A stretch of 64,000 nucleotides of DNA from the NCBI GenBank assembly GCA_947258585.1, contig CAMYIZ010000009.1:42493-106492 (forward strand). The letters run 5' to 3'. Below are positions 1-8,877 of this stretch, one piece after another. The translations under genes and the position numbers were made by a program. Every line of letters starts with the position of its first letter. Positions within the stretch are counted from its first letter, which is position 1. Source of the DNA: an uncultured Haliea sp. Lineage in GTDB: Bacteria; Pseudomonadota; Gammaproteobacteria; Pseudomonadales; Halieaceae. The notes beneath the pieces are model-generated. The model worked only from the letters and a program-made list of their open reading frames with translations, did not search any database and had not been told where the DNA came from.

Positions 1-707
1 TGCTCGGTGAGACCGCTGGCTTCGCGGCAGCTGTTGACGGTGTTCAAGGTAAATGTCTTGAGGCCGCTGAAGCTGAAGTCCAGCCCGGGCCGGTTGACCA
101 TGGGCCGCGGGAAGTCAAAGCGCGCCGGATCACCCGACTCCGCCAACCGCGCAATATGGGGGCCGCCGGGATAGGGCAATCCCAGCATCTTGGCTGCCTT
201 GTCGAAGGCTTCGCCAGCGGCGTCGTCCAGGGATTCGCCGAGCAACTGGTACTGGCCGATACCGTCCACGCGCACCAGCTGGGTGTGGCCGCCCGACACC
301 AGCAGGGCCACAAAGGGATACTCGGGATGCTCGGCCTCCAGCATGGGGGCCAGCAGGTGCCCCTCCATGTGGTGCACGCCCAGGGCCGGAATGCCCCAGG
401 CCCAGGCCAGGGACTGGGCCAGGGTGGCGCCGACCATCAGGGCGCCCACCAGCCCGGGGCCCGCGGTATAGGCCACGCCATCAAGTGCAGCGGCAGTGAC
501 GCCCGCGTCGTCCAGGACCTGCTGCAGCAGTGGCAGGGCCTTGCGGATGTGGTCGCGGGAGGCCAGCTCGGGCACCACGCCGCCATACTCGACGTGGATA
601 TCCACCTGGCTGAACAGGGCGTGTGCCAGCAGGCCGCGCCCGGTGTCATAGAGCGCCACGCCGGTCTCGTCACAGGAAGTTTCCAGGCCCAGAATCAGCA
701 TAGTCAT
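1..707 (-). CDS. tsaD: tRNA N6-threonylcarbamoyladenosine synthase subunit TsaD (partial, 3' end outside window)
   Basis: TsaD transfers the threonylcarbamoyl group to A37 of tRNAs that read ANN codons, acting with TsaB and TsaE in the cytoplasm. The N-terminus has the Kae1/TsaD pattern [11 protein letters not shown]. The metal-binding HHMEGH is at about residues 112-117, followed by [10 protein letters not shown] and later [16 protein letters not shown]. About 235 codons are present against a usual length near 340, so the C-terminal third lies beyond the left edge. Two in-frame ATGs (707 and 701) could be the start; the second gives [10 protein letters not shown], closest to known proteins. 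It is divergent from rpsU, the classic arrangement in gammaproteobacteria. Confidence 0.95.
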   Translation of the reverse strand, partial: MTMLILGLETSCDETGVALYDTGRGLLAHALFSQVDIHVEYGGVVPELASRDHIRKALPLLQQVLDDAGVTAAALDGVAYTAGPGLVGALMVGATLAQSLAWAWGIPALGVHHMEGHLLAPMLEAEHPEYPFVALLVSGGHTQLVRVDGIGQYQLLGESLDDAAGEAFDKAAKMLGLPYPGGPHIARLAESGDPARFDFPRPMVNRPGLDFSFSGLKTFTLNTVNSCREASGLTE

Positions 708-780
708 CAATGGTAATGAAAAGGACCGCATGATACCGGCTTCCGGCGGTCGCGGCGAGAACTGGCGGGCCAACAGGGCT

Positions 781-809
781 TTGCAAATACCGCCAACTGG
801 GTATAGAAT
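781..809 (+). promoter_or_regulatory. Putative sigma-70 promoter of the rpsU-yqeY-dnaG-rpoD operon
   Basis: A -35-like TTGCAA (781-786) and a -10-like TAGAAT (804-809) are separated by 17 bp, about 75 bp upstream of the rpsU ATG in the tsaD/rpsU divergent region. This is read by eye and not experimentally mapped. Confidence 0.55.
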
Positions 810-882
810 GCGCGACCTTTTAAAGCTCTGGTCGCCGCAGAGGGTGGCTGGTGCGTTACTTACTGGAACGGGTAAAGAATTA

Positions 883-1098
883 ATGCCGCATATCAAGGTT
901 AAAGAAAACGAGCCCTTTGACGTCGCTCTGCGCCGCTTCAAGCGCTCCTGTGAAAAAGCCGGTGTACTGGCTGAAGTTCGCAAGCGCGAGCACTACGAGA
1001 AGCCCACCACCACGCGCAAGCGCGCCGCCGCTGCCGCGGTAAAACGCCACCTGAAGAAGCTGTCCCGGGAAAACCGCAAGCGCGTCCGCCTGTACTAG
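883..1098 (+). CDS. rpsU: 30S ribosomal protein S21
   Basis: S21 is a small, very basic protein of the 30S subunit that helps mRNA base-pair with 16S rRNA at initiation. The 71-residue product starts [20 protein letters not shown] and ends with the Lys/Arg-rich [13 protein letters not shown], the standard S21 sequence and length. A longer in-frame extension to 730 exists, but the conserved protein begins at the ATG at 883. It is the first gene of the macromolecular synthesis operon, ahead of yqeY, dnaG and rpoD, which couples translation, replication priming and transcription initiation. Confidence 0.98.
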   Translation: MPHIKVKENEPFDVALRRFKRSCEKAGVLAEVRKREHYEKPTTTRKRAAAAAVKRHLKKLSRENRKRVRLY

Positions 1099-1115
1099 GC
1101 CTCCCCCATCAGGGG

Positions 1116-1143
1116 CCCCCGAACAGGCGCCCCCGAACAGGCG
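1116..1143 (+). repeat. Exact 14-bp tandem duplication between rpsU and yqeY
   Basis: The unit CCCCCGAACAGGCG occurs twice head to tail (1116-1129 and 1130-1143) and runs into the region just before the yqeY start. In E. coli the rpsU-dnaG spacer carries an attenuating terminator. Here no hairpin with a U-tract is obvious, and the duplication may only reflect slippage. Confidence 0.8.
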
Positions 1144-1151
1144 TCCCCACC

Positions 1152-1607
1152 ATGAGCGATCTGCCGCTGACCGAAACCATCAAGGCTGCCATGAAGACGG
1201 CCATGAAAGCGCGGGACAAAGAGCGCCTGGGCACCATCCGGCTGATCCAGTCGGAATTCAAACGTATCGAAGTGGACGAACGCATCGAACTAGATGATGC
1301 GCGGGTCCTTGTCGTGCTCGACAAAATGATCAAGCAGCGCCGGGACTCCGCGCAACAGTACCATGCCGCCGGCCGCGAGGAGCTCGCCGCCCGTGAAGAG
1401 CAGGAAATCACTGTCATCCAGGAGTTCCTCCCCGCCCAGCTCAGCGACGCCGAGCTGGAAGCCATGGTCGACGCCGCAGTGGCGGCCGCCGGCGGCACTG
1501 GCATGCAGGCGATGGGCGCGGTCATGGCCGAGCTCAAGCCCAAACTGCAGGGCCGCGCCGACATTGGCGCCGTCAGCAAGCTGGTCAAGGCGCGCCTCAC
1601 CGCCTGA
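1152..1607 (+). CDS. yqeY: GatB/YqeY domain protein
   Basis: The 151-residue protein matches the YqeY family, which resembles the tRNA-binding tail domain of GatB. Its biochemical role is unsettled; a link to tRNA or amidotransferase function is usually assumed. Family features visible are an N-terminal helical region with MKARDKERLGTIRLIQSEFK, the middle EEQEITVIQEFLPAQLSDAEL, and the C-terminal GAVMAELKPKLQGRADIGAVSKLVK. It sits 53 bp after rpsU and 86 bp before dnaG on the same strand. Insertion of this gene into the macromolecular synthesis operon is typical of Pseudomonas-like gammaproteobacteria and absent from E. coli. Confidence 0.93.
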   Translation: MSDLPLTETIKAAMKTAMKARDKERLGTIRLIQSEFKRIEVDERIELDDARVLVVLDKMIKQRRDSAQQYHAAGREELAAREEQEITVIQEFLPAQLSDAELEAMVDAAVAAAGGTGMQAMGAVMAELKPKLQGRADIGAVSKLVKARLTA

Positions 1608-1693
1608 CCCCCGGCGCCTCCACCCGGCTCCTGACAACACCCCGTCACCGTGCTTCAATAAGCGGTCCCTCACAGAGCGCTGCCGACACCCCG

Positions 1694-3547
1694 ATGGCCG
1701 GACGAATTCCACAAAAATTCCTCGATGACCTGCTCGACCGGGTGGACATCGTGGAAGTCATCGACCGGCGGGTAAAACTCAAGAAAACCGGCAAGAACTA
1801 CAGCGCCCGCTGCCCGTTCCACGAAGAGAAGACCCCGTCCTTCAGCGTCAACCCGGACAAGCAGTTCTACTACTGCTTCGGCTGCGGTGCCGGTGGCAAT
1901 GCCCTCGGCTTTGTCATGGACTACGAGAACGTGGATTTCCCCCAGGCGGTGGCGACGCTCGCCGGCAGCCTGGGGCTGGAAGTACCGCGGGAGCAGACCC
2001 CGGGCGGCCCCGCCCAGCCGCAACGGGAAGACAGCAACAAGGCGCTTTACGCCCTGCTGGAACAGGCCGCCCGGTATTACCAGCAGCAGCTGCGCTCGCA
2101 CCCGGAGGCCCAGCGCGCCATCAGCTATCTCAAGCAGCGGGGCCTGACCGGACAGATCGCCAAGGATTTCGACCTCGGCTTCGCCCCCCCGGGCTGGGAC
2201 AACCTGCTGCAGGCCCTGGGCCAGGACGAGCACCAGCGCAAGCTGCTGCTGGCGACCGGCATGCTGGTGCAAAACGATGCGGGCCGCAGCTACGACCGGT
2301 TCCGGGACCGGGTGGTATTCCCGATCCGCGACCAGCGCGGACGCATCATCGCCTTCGGCGGGCGGGTCCTGGGGGACGACAAGCCAAAGTACCTCAACTC
2401 GCCGGAAACCCCCGTGTTCTCCAAGGGCCGCGAACTCTATGGCCTGTACCAGGCCCGCCAGGCCAACCGCAAGCTGGAGCGGGCGCTGGTGGTGGAAGGC
2501 TACATGGACGTAATCGCCCTGGCCCAGCACGGTATCACCAATGCCACCGCCACCCTGGGCACCGCCACCAGCCAGGCCCACCTGGAGCGCCTGTACCGGC
2601 TGACCCCGGAGGTAGTGTTCTGTTTCGATGGCGACGCCGCCGGGCGCAAAGCCGCGGTCCGCGCCCTGGAGTCCGCCCTGGCCTGCATGGAGGACGGGCG
2701 CCAGGCCCGCTTCCTGTTCCTCGCTGAGGGGGAAGACCCGGACACCCTGGTGCGCAAGCTGGGGGAGCAGCGCTTCCGCGAGCTGGTCACCAGCGCCACG
2801 CCACTGGAGACCTTCCTCTTCGAAGTCGCCAGCGAAGGCCTGGACACCAGCACCCTGGAGGGCCGCGCCCGTCTCAGCAAGCTGGCGCTGCCCTACATCC
2901 GCCAGCTGCCCGACGGGGTCTTCCGCCAGCTCATGTTCCGCGCCCTGGCCGAGCGCACCGGGCTGACTGTAGCCGAACTGATGCACCTCGAAGCGCCGCC
3001 GCTGCCCACCCCTGCGCCGGACCCGGCACCCACCTGGGAACAAACACCTCCTTCCGACCAGCCCACCCCGAGGCAGCGGGCGGCCAGTGATCGTGCGCGG
3101 GCCGGATATTCGAACCTGGCGCAGGCCGCCATTGCACTGCTCCTGCACAAGCCGGAGATGTCTACCCGGGTGGACCCGGAGCCGCTCGCGGCGCTGGAGG
3201 GTGACGACGTCGCCCTGCTGCGGGACCTGCTGGCCCTGCTGCAACGTCGCCCGGACTCCAATACCGCCATGCTGCTGGGCCACTGGTACGGCACACCGGA
3301 GGGAGAATTGCTGGGACGGCTGGCGGGCCAGGAACGGCTGATCCCGCGGTCGGGCATCGAGCAACAGTTCATCGATACCGTGGCTGCGCTGGCCCAGCTA
3401 CCGCAGCGCAGCCAATTGTCCGCCCAAGTCGACAAACTGAAAGTCACGAACTACGCTGACATGAGCGAAGCGGAGAAGCAAAGGCTCAGAGAGTTGTTAC
3501 AGCAAAAACAGCGCATGGACGAAGCCCGCAGCAAGCGCAAGCCCTGA
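1694..3547 (+). CDS. dnaG: DNA primase
   Basis: DnaG makes the short RNA primers for lagging-strand synthesis and is recruited by the DnaB helicase. The 617-residue protein has all expected parts. An N-terminal CHC2 zinc finger has C40, H43, C61 and C64. The catalytic core contains the TOPRIM fold, with E268 in VVEGYMDVIAL and the acidic pair D312/D314 in CFDGDAAGRKA. A proline-rich linker near residues 435-460 leads to a C-terminal DnaB-interaction domain. The ATG at 1694 gives the usual start MAGRIPQKFLDDLL. It lies between yqeY and rpoD. Confidence 0.97.
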   Translation: MAGRIPQKFLDDLLDRVDIVEVIDRRVKLKKTGKNYSARCPFHEEKTPSFSVNPDKQFYYCFGCGAGGNALGFVMDYENVDFPQAVATLAGSLGLEVPREQTPGGPAQPQREDSNKALYALLEQAARYYQQQLRSHPEAQRAISYLKQRGLTGQIAKDFDLGFAPPGWDNLLQALGQDEHQRKLLLATGMLVQNDAGRSYDRFRDRVVFPIRDQRGRIIAFGGRVLGDDKPKYLNSPETPVFSKGRELYGLYQARQANRKLERALVVEGYMDVIALAQHGITNATATLGTATSQAHLERLYRLTPEVVFCFDGDAAGRKAAVRALESALACMEDGRQARFLFLAEGEDPDTLVRKLGEQRFRELVTSATPLETFLFEVASEGLDTSTLEGRARLSKLALPYIRQLPDGVFRQLMFRALAERTGLTVAELMHLEAPPLPTPAPDPAPTWEQTPPSDQPTPRQRAASDRARAGYSNLAQAAIALLLHKPEMSTRVDPEPLAALEGDDVALLRDLLALLQRRPDSNTAMLLGHWYGTPEGELLGRLAGQERLIPRSGIEQQFIDTVAALAQLPQRSQLSAQVDKLKVTNYADMSEAEKQRLRELLQQKQRMDEARSKRKP

Positions 3548-3694
3548 GCGACTCCCGCGATTTACCGCAGGCAGCACCCGGTCGCGGCAGGCAGCTTGCA
3601 ATGGCCGCCGCAGACCCCATGTCTGGGGGACAGGAGCGAATCACATCCGGGTTTCTGCAGCGTCAGGAGCCCCTAAATTACCAAGGTTTTTGCT

Positions 3695-3723
3695 GGTTAA
3701 GTTACTGATTTTCCGGTTATAAT
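3695..3723 (+). promoter_or_regulatory. Putative rpoD-proximal promoter
   Basis: A consensus -10 TATAAT lies at 3718-3723 in the 221-bp dnaG-rpoD spacer, 45 bp before the rpoD ATG. The -35 is poor (GGTTAA at 3695-3700 for a 17-bp spacer). It may let rpoD be transcribed separately from the operon, as in E. coli. Confidence 0.45.
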
Positions 3724-3768
3724 CTCCGGCTAAATTTTTTTTGCATTGAATTTGAAGGTGTCTGCTGA

Positions 3769-5571
3769 ATGACCAACGTCGCCCAACAACAGTCCCGGCT
3801 CAAGGATCTGATCGCCCGCGGCAAGGACCAGGGTTACTTGACCTACTCCGAGGTCAACGATCACCTCCCCGAGGACATCTCCGATCCGGATCAGGTCGAA
3901 GACATCATTCAGATGATCAACGACATGGGCATCCAGGTATTTGAGGTTGCCCCCGACGCCGATGAGCTGTTGATGACCGAGGGGGACAGCGCGGCCGACG
4001 ACATCGCCGCCGCCGAAGCCGCCGCGGCCCTCGCCGCCGTGGAAACCGAGGCCGGTCGCACCACCGACCCCGTGCGCATGTACATGCGGGAAATGGGCAC
4101 CGTTGAATTGTTGACCCGGGAAGGCGAGATCGTTATCGCCAAGCGCATTGAGGAAGGTATCCGCGAGCTGATGGCCGCCCTCGCCCACTACCCCGGCGCG
4201 GTCAAGCAGGTGCTGGACGAATACGAGCAGGTCGCCAAGGAAGAGCGCCGCCTCGGCGACGTGATCATCGGCTATCTGGATCCCGCCGAGCATGTGCCCT
4301 CCGCAGCGGAGGTTGCCGAAGCCGCCGATCCCGACAATTCCGACGAGGAAACCGAGTCCGGCCCCGATCCAGTTGAGGCCAAGAAGCGCTTCACGGCGCT
4401 CAAGCGCCAGTTCAGCAAGACCGAGAAGGCCATTGCCGCCAAGGGCCGCAACGACAAGACTGCGATCAAGGAGATGGAGAAGCTGGGGGAACTGTTCAAG
4501 TTCTTCAAGCTGACCCCGCGCGTGTTCGATCCGCTGATGGAGAAACCTCGCCAGGTGCTGTCCGCCGTACGCGACCAGGAACGCCAGATCATGACCATCG
4601 CGATCCGCGACTGTGGCATGCCGCGCAAGGACTTCGTCACCTCGTTCCAGGGCTCGGAATCCGATGTCAAGTGGATCATCCGCCAGACCAAGGACAAGAA
4701 AGAATACGCTGCCAAGCTGACCGCGCAGAAGGACACCATCACCCGCCTGCAGCGCCGCATCATCGCGGTGGAAGAGCAGTGCGGCCTGACGGTGAATGAA
4801 ATCAAGGAAATCAACCGGCGCATGTCCATGGGCGAAGCCCGTGCCCGCCGGGCGAAGAAGGAGATGGTCGAGGCCAACCTGCGCCTGGTGATCTCCATTG
4901 CCAAGAAATACACCAACCGCGGCCTGCAGTTCCTGGACCTGATCCAGGAAGGCAACATCGGTTTGATGAAGGCCGTGGACAAGTTCGAATACCGCCGTGG
5001 CTACAAGTTCTCCACCTACGCCACCTGGTGGATCCGGCAGGCTATCACCCGCTCCATCGCCGACCAGGCGCGCACCATCCGTATCCCGGTGCACATGATC
5101 GAGACCATCAACAAGCTCAACCGCATCTCGCGGCAGATGCTGCAGGAGATGGGCCGCGAGCCCACCCCGGAAGAGCTGGGCGAGCGCATGGACATGCCGG
5201 AAGACAAGGTGCGCAAGGTGCTGAAGATCGCCAAGGAACCGATCTCCATGGAGACGCCCATCGGCGACGACGAAGATTCACATCTCGGCGACTTCATTGA
5301 AGACGGCACTATCAGCTCCCCGATAGAAGCCGCCACTGGCCAGGGCCTGCAGGAAGCCACCAAGGAAGTCCTGGCCGGCCTTACCGCCCGCGAGGCCAAG
5401 GTGCTGCGCATGCGCTTTGGCATCGACATGAACACCGACCACACCCTCGAGGAAGTGGGCAAGCAGTTCGACGTCACCCGCGAGCGCATCCGCCAGATAG
5501 AAGCCAAGGCCCTGCGCAAGCTGCGCCACCCGACCCGCTCGGATTACCTGCGCAGCTTCCTGGACGAATAG
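3769..5571 (+). CDS. rpoD: RNA polymerase primary sigma factor RpoD (sigma-70)
   Basis: This is the housekeeping sigma factor that directs core RNA polymerase to -10/-35 promoters. The 600-residue length fits group 1 sigmas of gammaproteobacteria. Region 1.1 covers about residues 1-80, and region 1.2 begins near [11 protein letters not shown] (about 100-110). A long acidic non-conserved region follows. Region 2 begins near residue 350 with [20 protein letters not shown] at about 390 and the -10-reading [15 protein letters not shown]. Region 4.2 has the helix-turn-helix [20 protein letters not shown] near residue 558. It closes the macromolecular synthesis operon. A hairpin follows at 5626-5657. 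Confidence 0.98.
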   Translation: MTNVAQQQSRLKDLIARGKDQGYLTYSEVNDHLPEDISDPDQVEDIIQMINDMGIQVFEVAPDADELLMTEGDSAADDIAAAEAAAALAAVETEAGRTTDPVRMYMREMGTVELLTREGEIVIAKRIEEGIRELMAALAHYPGAVKQVLDEYEQVAKEERRLGDVIIGYLDPAEHVPSAAEVAEAADPDNSDEETESGPDPVEAKKRFTALKRQFSKTEKAIAAKGRNDKTAIKEMEKLGELFKFFKLTPRVFDPLMEKPRQVLSAVRDQERQIMTIAIRDCGMPRKDFVTSFQGSESDVKWIIRQTKDKKEYAAKLTAQKDTITRLQRRIIAVEEQCGLTVNEIKEINRRMSMGEARARRAKKEMVEANLRLVISIAKKYTNRGLQFLDLIQEGNIGLMKAVDKFEYRRGYKFSTYATWWIRQAITRSIADQARTIRIPVHMIETINKLNRISRQMLQEMGREPTPEELGERMDMPEDKVRKVLKIAKEPISMETPIGDDEDSHLGDFIEDGTISSPIEAATGQGLQEATKEVLAGLTAREAKVLRMRFGIDMNTDHTLEEVGKQFDVTRERIRQIEAKALRKLRHPTRSDYLRSFLDE

Positions 5572-5625
5572 CAGGGCCTCGTCCTCGCACCCCTATTGCA
5601 GATTCCTGCCTGTGGTCTAGGCTGA

Positions 5626-5657
5626 AGAGATGCCGACTGCGGTTCCGCCGGCTCTCT
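5626..5657 (+). terminator. Hairpin between rpoD and the exported-protein gene (terminator or leader hairpin)
   Basis: Arms AGAGA-GCCG-GCGG and CCGC-CGGC-TCTCT pair around a TT loop, with a bulged T (5631) and a bulged ACT (5636-5638), giving 13 base pairs. Only a short TCT follows, so it is not a textbook intrinsic terminator. If the TAGGCT at 5618-5623 is a -10 element, the hairpin instead forms the 5' end of the next mRNA. Confidence 0.4.
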
Positions 5658-5683
5658 TCTAACCAATAACAGGAATCACTGTC

Positions 5684-6439
5684 ATGAAAAATACCTTTCG
5701 CATGACGGTGGGGGCAGCGCTATTTGCCACCCTCACCACGGCGCCCGCCTACGCCGATAATCACATGACCGCCCAACCGGTCGAGCTGTATGGCTGCACA
5801 TTTCGCGACGGCAAGGGCATGAAAGACCTGGAAAAAGCCAACGCCAACTTCAAAAAATGGGCCGCCACGAATACAAGTGGCCACTCAGCCTGGATGATTA
5901 CCCCACAATTTCGCTCCACGGAGACCGAATTCCATGTGGGCTGGATCGGCGCCTACCAGTCAGCCGCGGACTTCGGGGCCAGTGCGGACAAATGGGTCAA
6001 TGCTTCGGGGGCTGTGTCCCAAGCCTATGCCGATACTGTGGACTGCAGCCACGCTATGATGGCCGCCTACGCCACGGGTGGACCGGAGGAAGAGCCGGGC
6101 GACGGCGTGGTCTGGTTTTCCCGTTGCTCGCTGGAAGACGATGCCAGCTTCGCCGATGCCGCGGCCAGCCACGCCCAGGTCACGTCCATGATGCAGGAAA
6201 TGGGAGCCGGGGGATCCAGCTGGATGTTCGTGCCCGGTCTCGGCTCCGGCGAGGCAGACTTCGACTACTACCACGTCGCCGCCTGGCCCTCCTACCCGGC
6301 GTTTGCCAAAGCCTGGGAAGCCTACGTCAACGGCGGCGGCATGGCGAAGGCCGCGCAGGTCTACGAGGGCGTGTCCACCTGCAAGAGCCCCAATATGTAC
6401 GACGCACAGCAGATTCTGGCGGCCCCAGCGGCAGAATAA
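5684..6439 (+). CDS. Exported protein of unknown function built from two related halves
   Basis: The product is 251 residues and opens with a clear signal peptide (MKNTFRMTVGAALFATLTTA, cleavage likely after AYA), so it acts outside the cytoplasmic membrane. The mature part has two similar halves (about 33-125 and 140-245). Each carries a Cys near its start (YGCTF / FSRCSL), a central SAWMITP or SSWMFVPG, an aromatic strand (FHVGWIGAY / YYHVAAWPSY), and a second Cys near its end (VDCSHAM / STCKSPNMY). The spacing suggests one internal disulfide per half and a duplicated alpha/beta fold, which is inference. A -10-like TAGGCT lies 60 bp upstream. I cannot name a function. Confidence 0.8.
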   Translation: MKNTFRMTVGAALFATLTTAPAYADNHMTAQPVELYGCTFRDGKGMKDLEKANANFKKWAATNTSGHSAWMITPQFRSTETEFHVGWIGAYQSAADFGASADKWVNASGAVSQAYADTVDCSHAMMAAYATGGPEEEPGDGVVWFSRCSLEDDASFADAAASHAQVTSMMQEMGAGGSSWMFVPGLGSGEADFDYYHVAAWPSYPAFAKAWEAYVNGGGMAKAAQVYEGVSTCKSPNMYDAQQILAAPAAE

Positions 6440-6535
6440 GCTAGCGCCACTGACAGGCTCAGCCTCGACCGCCAGCAGTTGACCCGGCACGGGACAACGA
6501 GCTGTCTGGGGCTGTGCCTGCGGTGTCTTCTTCTC

Positions 6536-6541
6536 TATAAT
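6536..6541 (+). promoter_or_regulatory. Putative -10 element of the tRNA-Ile gene
   Basis: A perfect TATAAT lies 16 bp before the first tRNA base. The matching -35 region (about 6512-6518, CTGTGCC) is poor. Confidence 0.5.
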
Positions 6542-6557
6542 CCCCCTCTCCCGCTGC

Positions 6558-6631
6558 GGGCCCATAGCTCAGTTGGTTAGAGCATCCGACTCATAATCGG
6601 CAGGTCGAAGGTTCAAGTCCTTCTGGGCCCA
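6558..6631 (+). tRNA. tRNA-Ile2 (anticodon CAU, read as k2C-AU)
   Basis: The 74-nt sequence folds as a cloverleaf. The 7-bp acceptor stem pairs GGGCCCA with TGGGCCC, the D-stem is GCTC/GAGC, the anticodon loop is CTCATAA with anticodon CAT, the T-arm is GAAGG-TTCAAGT-CCTTC, and the discriminator base is A. CCA is not encoded. The A73 discriminator and the position downstream of rpoD fit the minor tRNA-Ile whose C34 is converted to lysidine by TilS to read AUA. Elongator tRNA-Met is the alternative for a CAU anticodon. The accessory region begins immediately after it. Confidence 0.9.
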
Positions 6632-6651
6632 TTACTTACCCCTGGTCCTTT

Positions 6652-6709
6652 CCGGTCACATAGGTGACAGTTTCCCTGCGCGGGCCGCCGAACACATGGG
6701 TAACACTTT
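6652..6709 (-). mobile_element. Solitary IS481-like terminal sequence
   Basis: Two imperfect 22-bp direct repeats (6652-6673 and 6688-6709) match at 17 positions with a 36-bp period. On the minus strand they read AAAcTGTcACCtATGTGaCCGG and AAAgTGTtACCcATGTGttCGG. From memory, this resembles the repeated TGTTACCCATGTG-type ends of IS481-family elements. No transposase is next to it, so it looks like a leftover end. It marks the junction between the tRNA and the accessory genes. Confidence 0.5.
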
Positions 6710-6734
6710 CACATTACCAGTATTGGAGAGATGC

Positions 6735-7544
6735 TTAGTCGATAGGTTTTCGCTGTATGTGGCGCGGCGGTTCAGCACGCGCTCCAACCGTATAGCCAGC
6801 GTCGGTCGTAAGCGTGAGTCCACTGGTGTACCCTGAATCGTCGCTGGCCAGCCAAAGTGCCGCATGAGCCACATCTTCCGCTCTGCCCTCGCGCCCCTTG
6901 AGCGGTGAACTCGACTCAAGCAGCTGTCGCGTTTCCTCCAGGCGCTCACCGTCGGAAAAATAAACATCCGCTACCATAGGCGTCACCATGGCGTAGGGAG
7001 CAATGGCATTAACTCGAACCCCGTAGCCGCCCATTTCGGCTGCCATGCTCTTGGTGAGACCGATCACTGCGTGCTTGGCTGCCGAATACGCCGTGGGGCC
7101 GAGACCTCCGCTAATACCAGCAACACTTGCGGTACTGATGATTGAGCCCCATCCCTGCGGCTTCATTACCGCAGCAGCATATTTCATACCATAGAAAACT
7201 CCGTTGAGAAGAACATCCATTGTAACTTTCCATTCGCAGGGACTGATATCTTCCACGGGTCCAGTCACGCCGACGATACCGGCGTTATTGAACATGACAT
7301 CGAGATGGCCAGACCAGTCACACGCACTGGCCACAAGCCCCTGCACATCTTCAGGGCAGGTCACGTCACAGTGTAAGAATCGAGCTGCCGACCCTAACTC
7401 TGCCGCCAGCGCGGCACCACGTTCACGTTGCACATCTCCGATCACAACCCTTGCGCCTTCAGCGACCAGCAAGCGAGCGGTCGCTTCGCCAATACCGCTT
7501 GCGGCGCCAGTTATAATAACGGTCTTTCCCTCAACGCGGCCCAA
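6735..7544 (-). CDS. Short-chain dehydrogenase/reductase (SDR family)
   Basis: This is a classical SDR of 269 residues that oxidises or reduces an alcohol/ketone with a nicotinamide cofactor. The TGAASGIG dinucleotide motif is at 12-19. D37 at the end of the second strand favours NAD(H). NNAG is at 86-89, and the catalytic tetrad is N114, S140, Y153 and K157 (YSAAK). The final 15 residues (GARAEPPRHIQRKPID) look like an unconserved tail. It is the last gene of the minus-strand set receptor-P450-SDR, 46 bp after the P450. That suggests it acts on the hydroxylated product of that enzyme, which is inference. Confidence 0.92.
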   Translation of the reverse strand: MGRVEGKTVIITGAASGIGEATARLLVAEGARVVIGDVQRERGAALAAELGSAARFLHCDVTCPEDVQGLVASACDWSGHLDVMFNNAGIVGVTGPVEDISPCEWKVTMDVLLNGVFYGMKYAAAVMKPQGWGSIISTASVAGISGGLGPTAYSAAKHAVIGLTKSMAAEMGGYGVRVNAIAPYAMVTPMVADVYFSDGERLEETRQLLESSSPLKGREGRAEDVAHAALWLASDDSGYTSGLTLTTDAGYTVGARAEPPRHIQRKPID

Positions 7545-7590
7545 AATACCCCCTTCTCAAGATGCGCCAATTGTGTTTTGACAAGAGCAT

Positions 7591-8817
7591 TCAAGCCACC
7601 TCTAGTCTGACGGGAATGCTATCGGGTGAGCGCAGAATAAAGCCCCTTGGCTTTGGTGGGGGCCCGTCAGGGGACAAGAATTTAAAACGCCGCAGCATCG
7701 CGGCCAGCGCAACCTCCATTTCCACACGCGCCAGTTGTGCGCCGGTACAATGGTGTTCACCGGCGCCAAAAGACAGTAACGAACTGGCGCCCGTAAATTC
7801 CCGTTCGGGAGCATCCGAAAAACGCTCCAGCGAAAACTCATCCGGATCGTCAAACATGGTACTGTCTCGATTTGCCGACGCCAGCACCGCCAGCACCTTG
7901 TCGTTTGTGGGGATGGTTCTTCCGGCAATCTCAATGTCGCAGGTCACTCTACGAGTGAGGGCCTGTACCGGAGGGAACATTCGGAGAGCTTCAGCACAGG
8001 CCGCCAGTATTAAGCTTTGATCATCTCGCAAGCGTTCCCACAGCTCCGGCCGTGCTGCAAGAAAATTGACAAGGCTCGACAGCACCCGGTCGGTGGTCTC
8101 AACCCCGGCGGTCAACAGAAAGGCAACGAATGCTTGCGCTTCCTCCTGCGTCAAACGCGCCCCCTCATACTCGATGGAGGCGACATCCGATAGCAAGTCA
8201 CTCCCTGGCTTCGAGCGACGTGTTTCGATCAGTGGGCCAATGTAGGCAAATAGTTCATTCCTTGCCACAAGTGCATTATCACGCAGCGCAACATCGCCAG
8301 TAATACTGCCAACTCCTCCCGCGGCCATAGCATCATACCAATTTACCCAGTGAACCCCCTCCGGAACATCCAGTAAATCCGTGATCACTTTCAGCGGCAG
8401 GGGCGAGGTAAACGCCTGTTTCAGGTCGACAATCTTCGTGCAGCCAGTACCGGGTAGCCGATCGAGAAGCGCCTCCGCAATCTCTGCCACGTTGGCACGT
8501 AGTTCGCCCTCAAGCAGGTGGGGATTGCGCATTCGGCGCGCCACGATAGCAGTTTTCCGGCTGTGCTCCCTGCCACTCATCTGCAAGATGGTGCGCCCGA
8601 AAATGGGGCTTCCCGGGCCCTCTGTCAAGGGTGCGAAAGTTTGCGTGTCCTTAAGCACATGTCGCACATCGTTGTGCCGGGTCAGAATCCAAACCTGCAT
8701 TCCCTCGTGCCAGAGAGCACAGGGCTCCTCACGCAAACTCCGGTAGATGGCCGCGGGCTCTACCCCGGGATCACCCGCCACTAGACGATCGAGGTCATCT
8801 AGCATCGTCGACCGCAT
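7591..8817 (-). CDS. Cytochrome P450
   Basis: A soluble bacterial class I P450 of 408 residues that would hydroxylate a hydrophobic substrate using O2 and electrons from a ferredoxin partner. The I-helix oxygen-activation motif AGVETT is at 237-242, ExxR is E276-R279, and the heme-binding loop FGAGEHHCTG is at 350-359 with C357 as thiolate ligand. No ferredoxin or ferredoxin reductase gene lies nearby, so redox partners must come from elsewhere. It lies between the TonB receptor and the SDR on the same strand (60- and 46-bp gaps), so the three are probably co-transcribed. The substrate cannot be told from sequence. Confidence 0.95.
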   Translation of the reverse strand: MRSTMLDDLDRLVAGDPGVEPAAIYRSLREEPCALWHEGMQVWILTRHNDVRHVLKDTQTFAPLTEGPGSPIFGRTILQMSGREHSRKTAIVARRMRNPHLLEGELRANVAEIAEALLDRLPGTGCTKIVDLKQAFTSPLPLKVITDLLDVPEGVHWVNWYDAMAAGGVGSITGDVALRDNALVARNELFAYIGPLIETRRSKPGSDLLSDVASIEYEGARLTQEEAQAFVAFLLTAGVETTDRVLSSLVNFLAARPELWERLRDDQSLILAACAEALRMFPPVQALTRRVTCDIEIAGRTIPTNDKVLAVLASANRDSTMFDDPDEFSLERFSDAPEREFTGASSLLSFGAGEHHCTGAQLARVEMEVALAAMLRRFKFLSPDGPPPKPRGFILRSPDSIPVRLEVA

Positions 8818-8877
8818 TACCGCGCAACCCCTGTGAGCTCACGCGGTTTGGGAGGAATGGAGCAGCCGTATGCACGG

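Noticed and set aside
1670..3364. Long minus-strand open frame antisense to dnaG
   Set aside because: High-GC shadow: no family signature, and the plus strand encodes an intact primase with all motifs.
6558..6631. Reading the tRNA as elongator tRNA-Met
   Set aside because: Discriminator A, acceptor stem GGGCCCA and rpoD linkage fit tRNA-Ile2 better; a TilS-recognition check would settle it.
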